Source: Silene conica
Lineage: Eukaryota > Streptophyta > Magnoliopsida > Caryophyllales > Caryophyllaceae
Reading direction: 5' to 3'
DNA: 64,000 nt
Assembly (NCBI GenBank): GCA_029255685.2
Contig: CM055313.2
Span: forward strand, 50,314,579-50,378,578
Shown here: positions 35,035-47,445 of the stretch, one piece after another
Position numbering within the stretch: the stretch's first letter is position 1
How the letters are laid out: each line of letters starts with the position of its first letter
Program-made: the position numbers and the translations under genes
Notes under the pieces: model-generated
Seen by the model: only the letters and a program-made list of their open reading frames with translations
Told to the model about the DNA's origin: nothing
Databases searched by the model: none

Positions 35035-37470
35035 CCGCTCACCAAATAAAGACAGCGGGACCTCACATGTCTTCCACCTTCCTTTTTAAAGCCTGTTTCC
35101 ACCTATTAGGACTTGTCCATTTTGAATCTCTTTTCTCTGTCTTTCTCTTACTTTTCTCTGATTCTTTTGACGCATCTCTTGGCCTTGTTTTCACTCCACA
35201 ATGCCGGCGCAAAGCCTATGCCCGCACCTAGACAGAAAGGGTGAGTAGATTGGAGAAAAAGGGGGTTTTCCTTGTTTGTCAACCTAGTTATGAGACTTTC
35301 CTTTTCGGGGCAAGTCAAAGATTAGGTGGGGTATAGAGATCTACTTTCTTCGAAACGCTTGGGCATGGAAAGGATGGTTTTCTTTTTCTCAGAAAAGTAA
35401 ACAGATGTTCTGTCCCAAGTCCAGTCCCATACATGTGGTGGAGCCGGCTAAGAAAGGAAGACTCAAGATTTTACAAAAATAAGGTGGGTTTACGGCCAGA
35501 AGCACGACAAGCCCAAGCATTGCACAGGAGCTCCTTCACCTTCGAGGAGCCTTTTTATCATCTAAGCTGCTAAGCAGCCTGTATTCGCAGAATAAAACAA
35601 AGATAGAGAGACTAGTTTTCTACTAGTACGAGATCCTAAAGAGGAAGTCTTACTAGAATACCAGAAAGGAGTGGGTGTGTTGGTCGCGTAAACGGGGTAA
35701 AGAAAGAAATGCCGCATATTTGAGTAAAGTCTTTTTGGTCTTTCTTTGTAAAAATTCCTCGAAGATTGCTCTTTTAGTTCCCTTCTTTTACAGCTAGCTA
35801 GCCAACTAAGGCGAACATAAGAATAGAATAGGGCGGGGAGGTTAGCGAGTTTACCCGCATTATATCCCAAAACAAAATTAAGTTGGCGAAGTCAAAACAA
35901 AGAAAAGGTAGTGATACCCAGAGAGCACTAATGCAGATCCCCTGTTTAATAGGACTATCGTCTCTCACGTGAAGGGTGGAGTCATTCGGATTCAACCGAA
36001 ATAATGATAGATTGGTGCCGAGTAGAATACCTATTGAGAGGGAGAGTTTCGATTCATCACCTTATAACCTTAGAAAGAGAACAATAAAAGACAACAGGCC
36101 AAAGCTTTGGAATCAACGCCCTATCGGGGACGTCATCTTATGCCATATCTTTCCTAAGATTTGTAGTTGAGTAAGACGATGGAAAAGAAACGTCCGTCTT
36201 CCCATAGATGATACGTAAAAAGAAAGGTCTGTGTCCTTATTGAAAGATTAAAGAATTCCCTTTAGTTGCAACTCTCTTTATTGCTTTTAATTAATTGTCA
36301 TCCTATAAGAAAAAGAAAAAAGGAGAAGTAGAAACTTCGAATTATAAGCTCGACGAAAGCAGGCCTTCCTCCCGAGCTTGGTAAATCATCTTCAACAATA
36401 ACCGGAGCGCCCAAGGCCCATTAGAGCAGCCCCCCCTTCTGGGCTGGGTAAAGACTCTTAGCTTACCTAGGAATGTAAGCTTCTCATGTCAAACTAACAG
36501 GCGAATAAACTCCTCCAGAGGGGGAGGGAGAGAGTTGAAGCTGCTAGTTAATGGTGTTGGAGAATGAGAATCGAGCCACGGGGCTGTATTAACTGAAACT
36601 GTCCGGTAATACTGTCTACGTCAATCTTGGGGCAACTTTCTTTGAATTGAATTTTCCAAAAACTAAAAAAGAGGGGGTTTGAGCCGCATGTCCCTGCTAC
36701 AGCTATTGAAAGAGGCTCTTGCTTTTTGTGATTCCTCCCGGAGGTATCTAGACCGCACCCCTAGCCCTTTGGTCGAGGCATTCCCCTTATGACTGACGCT
36801 TGAGCTATTTAATCACCACCTTGGTTTATCTCCTTGGCAGTCGATCCTACTTCGTTTTTCAGCCGAGCCCCTATAAATCCTTGTTTGTTTGTCTATGCAA
36901 CCTCTTTGATCTCCTCTTGCCATGCTCAAGTCTTTTTTTTTTAATCCTACGATCCAAGAAGACAGAAGCTGTATTTCCTTTTTGGCAAGGGTAAGCTGTG
37001 GCTGGAACAGAGAAACTTTACGAAGCAGAATCCTAGGCTGACACCGATGCTAGAAAAAGACCACCTATACTACAGCTAGGCTGGAGAGCCCTTCCCGTCT
37101 ATACACTAGCCAGGAGCAGGTTCACACTCAACCCACCGTTCGGGGACACCTGCTCGATCAATTAGAAAATCCATATGGTTGGTTTCTCATGACTCAGCTG
37201 GAGCTGGTTGAATAGATACGATGCTTGAGGGAATCCTTTCTTTTTTCTTTTAGGGTTGTTTTCCTCTTGTCGAAGAAGGTTATTTTGAGCTTAAAGACTT
37301 GCTTGTTCTTTTTTCCGAGTCCGAGAAGAAGGCGCGCGCCCTCTCGTCGGTTTCTTTTCCTTGAAGCCCCTCCCCTTATCCGAGCTTTTGTGGCAGGCTT
37401 TTTTGTATGCCAAGGGAGGTTAAAAGAAGAAGCTTTCGCTGGTGAAGTGATATGAAGGTCTTAATTAATA
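35035..37470. other. Non-coding mitochondrial-like background, segment 4
   Basis: I see no recognisable gene. The dispersed repeat motif TCCTTGGCAGTCGATCC occurs at about 36831-36847, preceded by GAGCTATTTAA as at 46703. Short open frames are Ser/Leu/Phe-rich and lack domains. The segment ends at target site CCCAT (37471-37475). Confidence 0.5.
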
Positions 37471-37475
37471 CCCAT

Positions 37476-38535
37476 TGATGAGGGAGCATTAGCAAGGATT
37501 CGAGGTCGTGACCCACGACCCAAAGAAAGGTTAAAAATGTTCGATATGGGTTCGATACGGATTTTCAAGTTAGCTTGGGGAGACGTATTAAAGGAACAAA
37601 AGAAAGATCCGAGAAGGGATCTTGGAAACCGTGCCCAACGTGTGGGACCACACGGTTAGGGTTTCCTAATTTTATTAGGGTTTGTGTGATTTAATTTGTC
37701 TTATTTTTATTTTAGTTAGTTAATTAATTTTGTTACTAGTTTGTTACAACAAAGTTGTTAAGGTTGTTACAAGGTGGTTACAAAGTTAGTTATTAGTTAG
37801 TTATGAGTTTGTTATTAAGTTGTTAGGGTTTGTTACTACAACTTAATCTTTTATTTGCTATTTTATCTTTTAGATTTAATAAGGATTATTTTAATCCATA
37901 AGATAAAATTAGGAAAGTAAAATAAGTAGTAGTATACACGGTTTGGACGTGGTCTTGGGAACCGTGTAGGAGTTCGTTTTCTTTCCTATTTCGATTCTAG
38001 TTTGTGACGGATGACCTTACTATAAATAGGCATCCTTAGTTGTTTGTTTCATTCATTCAATTATCAAATTATAAACAAATTTTCTTGTTAAGTTTAACTT
38101 ACAAAAAAACCCTAAAGTATCTGTGTGAGCTTTAAACCCGAAGTATCTGTGTGAGCTTCAAAATAATTGAGAGAATATCTGTGTGAGTTTGATCAATTAT
38201 CCTATCCATCGACAATCATAAATCATTCATCAAATCGTTTCACAAATCTTTCAAGTATTAAGTGTCGTGCCTTATTACGTCATCAACAATCTTTATTCAA
38301 GAAGATCAAGAAACACCAAGATTCACCACCACCGTTGACCACCGCCCACGGCGAGCCACGTCTCCACCACCGGCCGTTCGTCCGTCCACCATTCATTCAT
38401 TATTCTTCGTTCTTGGTTATTTTTTTCGTTCTTTATTCGTCCAAGATTGTATTATTTTATTAGTATTTTTATTCCGCTGCAACATCCGTATTTTTGTTGA
38501 TTATCTTTATTGATTATCACCCCAAATACGCATCA
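37476..38535 (+). repeat. 5' LTR of gag-protease element B
   Basis: The LTR is 1060 bp. A TATA box TATAAAT is at 38021-38027. Three direct copies of TATCTGTGTGAG follow at about 38118, 38144 and 38176, in the presumed R/U5. It ends with CGCATCA. Confidence 0.93.
38021..38027 (+). promoter_or_regulatory. LTR TATA box, element B
   Basis: TATAAAT sits in a stretch (CTATAAATAGGCATCC) conserved in all LTRs of elements A, B and the pol-only element. Transcription would be expected to start 25-35 bases downstream, upstream of the TATCTGTGTGAG repeats. Confidence 0.6.
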
Positions 38536-38538
38536 AAT

Positions 38539-38555
38539 TGGTATCAGAGCTTCGG
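38539..38555 (+). other. Primer-binding site, tRNA-iMet type (element B)
   Basis: TGGTATCAGAGCTTCGG lies three bases after the 5' LTR and is identical to the site in element A and in the pol-only element. Confidence 0.9.
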
Positions 38556-38603
38556 CTCTTGGTCTAATTTTTATTACACCAGTTCTTGGGAAAGTTTGTC
38601 AAC

Positions 38604-40718
38604 ATGGTAGGATCTCAAGACGGAGAAGAAAAATCATGGGAGGAGAGCAATATGGAGTTGAAGTCCGAAATCCAAGAGCTCAAATATCTCATAAAGACGA
38701 TGATGACCAAAGGAGGTCATAAAAAGACGGGAGAGTCCTCATCTAGGGCGAGTGACTCGAAAGAAGAGGCTGAATTTAAGGGCAAGACTTGGGACAAGAA
38801 CGATGATGATAGAGGTCTCAAACTTGACATCCCTGAATTCAAAGGAGACATGGATCCGGAGGATTTCTTGGAGTGGCTAAGACAAACGGAGAGAGTCTTT
38901 GAGTACAAGGAATACGATGACCGGAAACAATTCAAAGTTGCGATCTTAAAACTTACCAAGTACGCTTCGCTATGGTATGAAAACCTTGTGAGGCAAAGAA
39001 AGAAGCAACACAAAGAAAAGATTAAGTCTTGGGCAAAGTTGAAAAAGCACATGGTAAAGAAATTCTTGCCAAAGGACTACAATCAAGAAAATTACTTAAA
39101 ACTCCATTCTTTAACCCAAGATAATATGACCGTCTCAGAATACATTCGGGAATTTGAAAAGATGACCATTGTATGTGATCTAGATGAGAGGGAGGAGTTG
39201 AAAGTGGCTAGATTTATTCGTGGTTTAGTACCAACCCTAGCTTCAAGGGTTGAAATTCAAAACTATGAAGATTATTATGATGTGTGCAGGATTGCTTTAA
39301 AGTTCGAAAGACATGACAAAGCAAGGAAAACAAGTTCTTATAAAAGCACGAGAGTCGGAGAAGGCTCATCATCATACACTACCACTACCACGCCTAAGGC
39401 CAAGGAGGCGTCGAAGGAAGAGGCGGCCGAAAAGGCCAAAGGATCATTCAAGCAAAGTATTCCTGATCCTAGAGGGAGTACAATTAGAAGATGTTATAAG
39501 TGTCAAGGCTATGGACACATCGCTACGGATTGCCCTCAAAAAAGAACCTTATCCATTCAAGAACTTCAAGGTATGGTTCCAAACTTTGTTGTACCTGAAA
39601 TTGTTGAGGAGGAGAAAATTGAGGAGGAAAAGGAGGACCGAAAAGTCGTGGGAGCCGAGAGTGAGGACGGGGGGGATTGTCTCGTAGTCCGTGCTTTACA
39701 CGTAGAGTCCACGACGGAAGGTGAGGAACAAAGGGATAATGTGTTCCATACTCGTTGTAAGGTTGAGGGGAAGAAGTGCGACTTAATTATTGATAGTGGG
39801 TCTTGCACTAATGTTGTTTCGAAAACCTTAGTTTCGGAGTTGGAGTTAAGTATTAGGGCTAGAGAAAAACCGTACAAGTTGCAATGGTTAGATGGGAACC
39901 AAGGGGTACGGGTGGAGAAACAAGCCTTAATTTCTTTTAACATTGGGCCTTATGAAGATAAACTATGGTGTGACATCGTCCCGATGAACGCATGTCATAT
40001 ATTACTTGGAAGGCCTTGGCAATACGATAGGAACGTTATACATGATGGGAGAACAAATGTATATAGCGTTACTAAAGGAGGTGCCATCTATGATCTCCAA
40101 CCTTTATCAAGAATCAAACCTAGGCCACCTAATTCAAAGAAAAGCTTATTTATGGAGTTAGGGGAAGGGACACCAAGGGACGGGGATGAGAAGTCAGGCG
40201 CGTGTGGTGTTGGGTTGGTCGAAATTCATGGGGGACATGGAGGTTGTGAGGGGTTGCCGAGTAAGGAGAAGCGCGGAGGTTGTACGGTTGAGAATGCCGA
40301 GAGTGTGAGTGAGTTGGGAGGCCACGGGTGTACTAGTTCCGTGGGGATGGTTGTCGAAGTTCAAGTAGATAGGTTGGTTGCTAACACCAACGAGCACAAG
40401 GAGAAACCTCGGAGTAAGGGTTTGATGGCTAGAAGGGATCATGGTCTAGTCAAGACAAGGGCAAGCATGGCTAAGCCAACTCAAGACATACTTGATCTTA
40501 ATTTGAGGTCAAATTCTCAAAAACTGAGAGAGCATGATGCGGGAGCATTAGCAAGGATTCGAGGTCGTGACCCACGACCCAAAGAAAGGTTAAAAATGTT
40601 CGATATGGGTTCGATACGGATTTTCAAGTTAGCTTGGGGAGACGTATTAAAGGAACAAAAGAAAGATCCGAGAAGGGATCTTGGAAACCGTGCCCAACGT
40701 ATGGGACCACACGGTTAG
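38604..40718 (+). CDS. gag: Gag-protease polyprotein, element B
   Basis: The 704-residue product is nearly the same as that of element A; I noted five residue differences, all in the C-terminal tail. Gag domain at about residues 80-235, CCHC knuckle at 297-310 and protease D-S-G at 397-399 are intact. The ATG at 38604 follows a leader that is almost the same as in the pol-only element up to the start codon. The last 61 codons lie in the 3' LTR and contain GSIRIFKLAW, comparable to GSTSVLRIAW in the tail of the pol-only protein. RT, RNase H and integrase are missing. It would supply capsid, nucleocapsid and protease. The open frame over more than 2 kb in two copies argues against simple decay. 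Confidence 0.9.
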   Translation: MVGSQDGEEKSWEESNMELKSEIQELKYLIKTMMTKGGHKKTGESSSRASDSKEEAEFKGKTWDKNDDDRGLKLDIPEFKGDMDPEDFLEWLRQTERVFEYKEYDDRKQFKVAILKLTKYASLWYENLVRQRKKQHKEKIKSWAKLKKHMVKKFLPKDYNQENYLKLHSLTQDNMTVSEYIREFEKMTIVCDLDEREELKVARFIRGLVPTLASRVEIQNYEDYYDVCRIALKFERHDKARKTSSYKSTRVGEGSSSYTTTTTPKAKEASKEEAAEKAKGSFKQSIPDPRGSTIRRCYKCQGYGHIATDCPQKRTLSIQELQGMVPNFVVPEIVEEEKIEEEKEDRKVVGAESEDGGDCLVVRALHVESTTEGEEQRDNVFHTRCKVEGKKCDLIIDSGSCTNVVSKTLVSELELSIRAREKPYKLQWLDGNQGVRVEKQALISFNIGPYEDKLWCDIVPMNACHILLGRPWQYDRNVIHDGRTNVYSVTKGGAIYDLQPLSRIKPRPPNSKKSLFMELGEGTPRDGDEKSGACGVGLVEIHGGHGGCEGLPSKEKRGGCTVENAESVSELGGHGCTSSVGMVVEVQVDRLVANTNEHKEKPRSKGLMARRDHGLVKTRASMAKPTQDILDLNLRSNSQKLREHDAGALARIRGRDPRPKERLKMFDMGSIRIFKLAWGDVLKEQKKDPRRDLGNRAQRMGPHG

Positions 40719-41594
40719 GGTTTCCTAATTTTATTAGGGTTTGTGTGATTTAATTTGTATTATTTTTATTTTAGTTAGTTAATTAATTTTGTTACTAGTT
40801 TGTTACAACAAAGTTGTTAAGGTTGTTACAAGGTGGTTACAAAGTTAGTTATTAGTTAGTTATGAGTTTGTTATTAAGTTGTTAGGGTTTGTTACTACAA
40901 CTTAATCTTTTATTTGCTATTTTATCTTTTAGATTTAATAAGGATTATTTTAATCCATAAGATAAAATTAGGAAAGTAAAGTAAGTAGTAGTATACACGG
41001 TTTGGACGTGGTCTTGGGAACCGTGTAGGAGTTCGTTTTCTTTCCTATTTCGATTCTAGTTTGTGACGGATGACCTTACTATAAATAGGCATCCTTAGTT
41101 ATTTGTTTCATTCATTCAATTATCAAATTATAAACAAATTTTCTTGTTAAGTTTAACTTACAAAAAAACCCTAAAGTATCTGTGTGAGCTTTAAACCCGA
41201 AGTATCTGTGTGAGCTTCAAAATAATTGAGAGAATATCTGTGTGAGTTTGATCAATTATCCTATCCATCGACAATCATAAATCATTCATCAAATCGTTTC
41301 ACAAATCTTTCAAGTATTAAGTGCCGTGCCTTATTACGTCATCAACAATCTTTATTCAAGAAGATCAAGAAACACCAAGATTCACCACCACCGTTGACCA
41401 CCGCCCACGGCGAGCCACGTCACCACCACCGGCCGTTCGTCCGTCCACCATTCATTCATTATTCTTCGTTCTTGGTTATTTTTTTCGTTCTTTATTCGTC
41501 CAAGATTGTATTATTTTATTAGTATTTTTATTCCGCTGCAACATCCGTATTTTTGTTGATTATCTTTATTGATTATCACCCCAAATACGCATCA
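40535..41594 (+). repeat. 3' LTR of gag-protease element B
   Basis: The LTR is 1060 bp, preceded by a purine-rich AAAACTGAGAGAGCA tract that could be the polypurine tract. It is followed by TSD CCCAT at 41595-41599. Confidence 0.93.
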
Positions 41595-41599
41595 CCCAT

Positions 41600-44500
41600 T
41601 TCAATTCTCGATAAAGAGGAATACGCATAAGGACTTCTCAAAAAGGAAGGATTCGCCCGAGTAAGCCACTGCATGATCAGCGACAAAGGCAAAGAGCGGC
41701 TCAGTTACTACTAGATATTCTCTGTCTTTTCACTAGGTGAAGTTTGCTTTGATTAAGAGTTGCTCCGGAAGAGAGTCGTAGCAAGCAGCCCGCTGAGAGG
41801 TTTCTTCGAACTATACTTAACTAAAGACCCCCTCTCTCTCTATATAAAGAGAGGGTAGAAGGTTTTTATTTTGACTCAATTCATCAACCACGTGCTGCAA
41901 CAATAAAAGGTATACCGCAGCAGTTCGATCTGACGACGACTTCTTTATTGATCGTATGTTCGCGTGGCATGAAGATAAAGAAAGGCTATGCCAACAGATC
42001 TGACTATGGCTCCTGGTCAAAGGCACTTCGATCAATTACGAGATTTCTCCGTCGAGTTAGTTCTTCCAAAGGGAAAAATGGGACAGACAGACAAAGGGCT
42101 AATTTGCTTTATGCTTTCTTCTTTTAGTAGATATTTTCGCTCCCATACCTACCAGCGTATACATAGATAAGAAAAACAAAAACAGCGCGATGGTTAAGAC
42201 AAGTAAAGACTCTCTTCTTTCCCTCTCCTTTTCAGCTTTCATCCTGTTACTCTCCTCTCATTAAGACTTGAGTCTTCTTAATTGACTCTCCTTTACAGGC
42301 GATCGACCCCTCTACTCGCTACGCTCCAGCTCTTCTTCCCTCTGCTTCTAATTTTCTTCTTCGCGCATACGCAGATGTAACTTCTTTCTCTACCACATGG
42401 TTGAGCTTTTCTTTATCTTAGGGCTTATCTATCTCACATCCGTTCGACCCCGTTACCTCTATTTAGCAGTTAAGCTTCTCCCCGATCCCGCGTTCCTCAG
42501 TCTCCTCCTTTCTCTTAGGGCTTTCTCCTCTACCACTTCAGAAGAGCCTTCCCCTTATCAGCCGCTACCATAAGGCCCTCTCGTTAAGGTCTTCTCGCAT
42601 CTCTCCTCCCCCCTGTATTCCTTTGACGCGATCAAATACATATTATAGTATATGACATTAATTGTCACAAAAAGAAAAGGCTCGATGTCTTCTTTCTTCT
42701 CGTAAAGAGTTCGTCCCTTTCGCTTTGCTCGAGCGCTTTCTCCCTTTCAACGACGTTTAAAGGGACGGGGGGTGAGTCTAGGCGCATATTAGAGCTCCTT
42801 CTATCCTATCCTCTTGGAAGTCGACTTCGTTCCTTCCCTTATCGCTACGCTTACCCCAGCATGACAAGGGTCTCCTCTTATACTTATATAAGAATGTAAA
42901 TTAATTGGGCATCATATTAACAAAGGAGAAGGCTCGACGCTTAACACATGCAAAGTGAAACCAACTTGAAAACTAGCCTTTGCATATGCGCTTATAAGAG
43001 TTTTAAAGATTTCACAAGATTTTTCTGTAAACATAAAGGGCTTTCTCTCTTTTATTCGTCCTGGACGGACTTTCTTTGTCCAGTCGCCAGTATATAAATT
43101 ATTTCCTCATTCGTGGCACGTGGGCTCAGCTTGTAACTACCCCCTCTGTGGCTCTACTGTCCTAATAGAGGAAACTCTTTCAATCAAAGATGAGTTCTTA
43201 ATTAAGCGAAGAAAGATTCAAAAGTTCGGTCAACTCGAGAGATGAGAACTTTTCTTGTCAAAGAGGGCTCGGCAAGACTTATTGGCGGTAACGGGTGCTG
43301 TCCCCATGTCTGGGCATTAACGCTTGGTAGTTCATACTATCTTTTGCTAACAGCTAGGTAACTAACTTCTTCTAATGAATGGGCTATTGGTCAATTATAG
43401 GGGTAAGACTTCCAGTAAGTCCCACCATTAAGACGGCAAAATAAAGGAAGGGCTGTTGCCGCATCAATTACCAAAGCTTCATCAAATGAGGTGCCGTAGT
43501 TTCCTCTTTACTCAAGAGCGTGACCGGAATGCAGGAGCATCAAACACAGTTCGTAATTGAGTCAGACCTACTTCGCTGCTAATCCAATGAGCATAACCCT
43601 AATTACTTACTATGCTATTCTGCGAACGTCATCGGAGAAATCCCTTCTTTGTTTTTCCATCCTGCTTTGTCTTGTTTTGTATGAGTTAAATGTCTTCGTG
43701 GGCCTGTCCTTTTGGTCTATGTAATCGAAGCCTTCGAAGATAGCCGCCGTATAAGATCTCTTATAAGATTGTGGACTAGAATCTGTTACGACGCTCTTGG
43801 TGCAGCATTACATCTTTATTAAACCCCGCTTTCTTTAGCTTCTTTCTAGTGGGCGAACTTCACTTGTTGTGATACGTTGAAGATCATCTTTCATATGAGA
43901 AACTATACCAATAACAGAGAAAAGGCAACGAAAGGAAGTCCGCTTTCAAGGAGGTCCCCTAGTAAAGAGAAAGAAGGGGATTTATAAAGTAGTCGAGCGT
44001 AGCGCGATCTTGTCCAAAAGCGAGGCATGTAGTCATCCACCGACTCATCAATCAGTCGTCAATCCTCTAGCGGGTGAAAGAGGGCTTTATAATCATACTT
44101 GAAAATTGCAACCAGAAAGAAAAACTTATGCATTTTCTTAATACTTAATATAAGAGAATGTTTAGCTAGTGACGTATTCTTTAGATAGCTTTTTTAATTA
44201 AGGCTGACAACCTCACCTACATAGGTCTCGTCTCACCCCTTGCTATGTTATGTTAAGAGGAGTATAGAACGGCCTTTGCTTGCATATTAATTAAAGAAGG
44301 AGAAGTGTAAAAAGAGGTTTAGAGAATGTCCGTCCAGAAAAGAGGGTTGCTGGCTTCGAGTTAGGTCCGCCCCTTTCTATACAACCTGGCTTTTGGCAAA
44401 ACGAGATGCATACTAGCAGTTCAATTAGTCCCTACCCCTGCTTTGGTGAAACCCAGCTTACTATATAAGAGAATTTTTGGAATGTGAGCGAGTGAGAATT

Positions 44501-47440
44501 CATTCATGTTAATTTTCAAACCACTTATCCAAAGCGCCTTTTCCTCGGAAACTTCTTTTTTCATCTAGTCCGAACGAATGCGCCCGCTATTGTCAATGCC
44601 CACCCCTCTAATTCATGTATGGGCATTGATGCGACGAAACTCATAAGCAAAAGCCCAGATTCGAAAAGTCAATTACACTAGTATAGCCTTCCTTGAAACT
44701 AAGAACAGAAGTTAGAATTTCAGGAGGAAGTGTCCAAGAGGCGGGGGTGTGGCTTCGAGTTAGGCAAAGAGTGCCGCCAATCGAGCAGATGCATCGGATG
44801 TAGCGGAAGATTGACTCTTAAAGAATAGAAGACTTCTTCGGTTCCAAAGACAGGTCCCTTTCCTCTTTCTGTAGTAAAAGGGAAAGATAGAGGAGGAGGT
44901 AGTTTCGCTCCGGCTTACCCCATTTCAGACAAGAGGGCCCGGACTGCTCTGGTGAAAAGACTGCTCCTCTTTCTTTGGTTGGATGCAACGTCTTCGACCA
45001 CAGGCTCGGCCAATGCTCCCGATCTCACTCCACCCCTTCCTTTTCGTCAAGTCTATATTCTATCTCCTTGAAAGTCTCATTCACTTGAGTCATCGCTGCT
45101 TCTTCCTAACTGCCCCTCTCGCCCTTGCACATGAGCACCAAGCATGAACACTCGAGTTGCCCCTATCAACGGTCGACCGAGCTAATACATCTATTAAGTA
45201 CGCGTGGGAAGACTCGACTAGAACGAGAAAGAGGAGAGATAAATGAGACTTGACAACCTCGCTTGCATCAACAACGTGTGGTAAATCAGCAACAAGAGCT
45301 TCCTCGGAAATAAATTTCAGCTAATTAAGAGATTTAGATTTAACGTGAAAAACCTTTCTACAAAGCAGACTCTCTGTGTCTTCGATAAGGCAGTTCTCTT
45401 TCGAACCGGGCACCTAAAAAAATAGGAGGAGAGACTGGTATACCGTGTTCTTAGTTGTGAAATAGGTGAATTGGGCTTGATGAAGAATCAAAAAGAAAGG
45501 AATCAGTCCAGGATAATTAACAGAAAGTTGGATAATTGACCTTCTTTTCCATTGCCCAGAAAGCGAGACCTGACTAAAGAGAAAGAAGAAAGCTTTCTTT
45601 CTTGGAATCGGTTGGCTGTCCTAGAAAGAGCAGTGTAGGCTCCTCTTTATGATGAAGATGAAAGCACAGTTGAGGTAGAAGGTGCTCGCATATAAAAGCA
45701 AGGTAAAACAACACGACTTGCCCAAGTGGGAGAGTTACGAAGTCGAGCATAGCGGTAGGAGATAGAAGGAAGGACTTTTAAAGATTCTAACGAAAGATAT
45801 ATATATATAGTTCTCTTTCTTTGTCTACACCGGAGTGGTTGCCGACCTTTAGTCATCAATTCAGTAAGGGCCTTTTCTCCGTGTACTCATTTAATAAAGA
45901 GGAAGACGACTTGTTCACGCCTCCGTTTACAGGGCCTGGGGCAGGTGTGATATGCAAGACTCTCTTTTTAGTTATTTTTCAACCCAGCCTTGCATTGCAT
46001 ATAGATCATTCGCGAAGTTCTTTCTATCGGAAAGCTACATCAGATAGCGCATATGTAAACATCATTCGATAAGGAGCCTTCCTTGGTAATAAGAAGAAGA
46101 GGTAGATCACATGCATAGGAGAATGAATGGTTAGAGTTCTCCAGTAAAAGAGATAAAAAAACTCCAAGAAAGATAGTTGGATAGGAGTTTGTGATTGAGA
46201 AGTACTCTCTTTATTTAAACCTTTGCTCCAGTTTCCCAAATTACAAGCGTAAGAGCTCTGTCGACTCTTGCTTTCGTTTTTACCCGTCCCTTTTTGCTTG
46301 GCGAAGAAGTCCTTACCCTTTATCCTCTCGTACGCACGAACTCGAGTCTCTTTTCCGCCTCCTCCTACCCTCTCTCCCGTTGTTCAGCCTCGTTGCTCTC
46401 TCCTAAGTAAACCCACCCATACTAGGCTTTCTCCTTCATTCTTCAGTCAAGGCTACGCTCCTCTCCTTAACAGCCGAGCGTTTCTCCTCTTACTATGCTC
46501 GAGCTATAAATTTCCATTTCGGGTAGAACCAGGTCTTCACCCCTGCTTCCTTAACAGGCCCCTTCGGGCTTTCTCCTTCATTCTTCAGTCGCCCTTTCAC
46601 CCTTATCAGTCGAGCTTATCTCCTCAGGCACCTCCCTTTAGTAGGGCTCTCTCCTCTCCTTAGCAGTCAATCCCCTTCGGGCCTCACCCGCATACTTTGG
46701 ACGAGCTATTTAAACCTTGGCAGTCGATCCCACTGCGTGCCCTTATCCTCCCGTTTTAACTCTTCTCCGATATTAATTAACATATACATATATAAGAGGA
46801 GAATCTTCAATGAACAAAAAACCCTTTCGCGGAAAGCACGGGGAGAGGTCGAAGCCGGCCCCACTTCGGGTAGAACAAAGTCTTCACCTCACTTCGCACT
46901 ATCTATCTCGTTTATCTCTGCTCTCCTTTTTAGCCGAGTCCCCTTTGGTAAACCGCCTCGTAACTCATGTACTCCGTCTCTTTCTTGGTTGTTGATCGAA
47001 AGGCTTTACTTTTTTAGGTTTTCCTACATGGCTCAAATTCAACAATGGAGAAGGGTGTGGGCGTATGAAAGCCGTCCTCTTTGCGGCATGATAAGTGCTA
47101 TTCTATATTAAATCTGCTTACTTTCTCACCCTAAAGGTATAGGCGGCGAGAGTCTTTACACTCCTTCAAGGAGCACGGGCGTTTTACAAAAGGAGCTCTC
47201 CTCCGTCTAAAGGAAAGCATAAGAATTGGGCGTCGAACCTTTCCTTTCTAAGACGCCTTTTACCACTATATCGGATTCGCTCACTCCAGGATGGGCTCGA
47301 ACTTTCTCTCTTTATATAATGAAGTTTATTATGCGCCGAGATTTGTCTTCTTATTTGAATTGGCTACGCGCAGACATAGCTGACCGGGCCTATGACGGAA
47401 TCTACGAACCGAGAGTTTAGAACAAAGGCATGGTTTGGGT
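41600..47440. other. Non-coding mitochondrial-like background, segment 5
   Basis: I see no recognisable gene. Open frames at 46268-46663 and 46737-47111 are rich in Ser, Pro, Phe and Leu and arise from CTTCTCC-type DNA. Dispersed repeats include CTCTTGGAAGTCGACTTCG near 42811, CTTAGCAGTCAATCC near 46659, CCTTGGCAGTCGATCCCACT near 46715, CATATACATATATAAGAGG near 46781 and TATACTTATATAAGAATG near 42879. An rrn18-like core is at 42939-42956. Confidence 0.5.
42939..42956 (+). other. Second SSU rRNA-like fragment (GCTTAACACATGCAAAGT)
   Basis: It repeats the core at 29726-29746. Both are preceded by GGAGAAGGCTCGAC- or GGGGAAGGCTCGAC-like sequence within about 35 bp, so the fragment seems to have been copied with flanking background rather than inserted twice. 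Confidence 0.5.
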
Positions 47441-47445
47441 CTTCT

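Larger units (their letters stand above)
37476..41594 (+). mobile_element. Gag-protease-only Gypsy-type element, copy B
   Basis: The element is 4119 bp with LTRs of 1060 bp (37476-38535 and 40535-41594) and the perfect TSD CCCAT (37471-37475 and 41595-41599). It has the same design as copy A but lies in the opposite orientation. By eye the LTRs differ at about seven positions, including the first bases (TGATGAGG at the left, TGATGCGG at the right). Each copy has its own TSD, so the two are separate insertions, not arms of one large inverted element. Confidence 0.95.

Noticed and set aside
24986..41594. A single large transposon with 4-kb inverted ends
   Set aside because: Each arm is a full LTR element with its own pair of LTRs and its own, different TSD.
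46268..47111. Background ORFs of 124-131 codons
   Set aside because: Rich in Ser, Pro, Leu and Phe from CTTCTCC-type DNA, overlapping in several frames, with no domain or hydrophobic pattern that points to a real protein.
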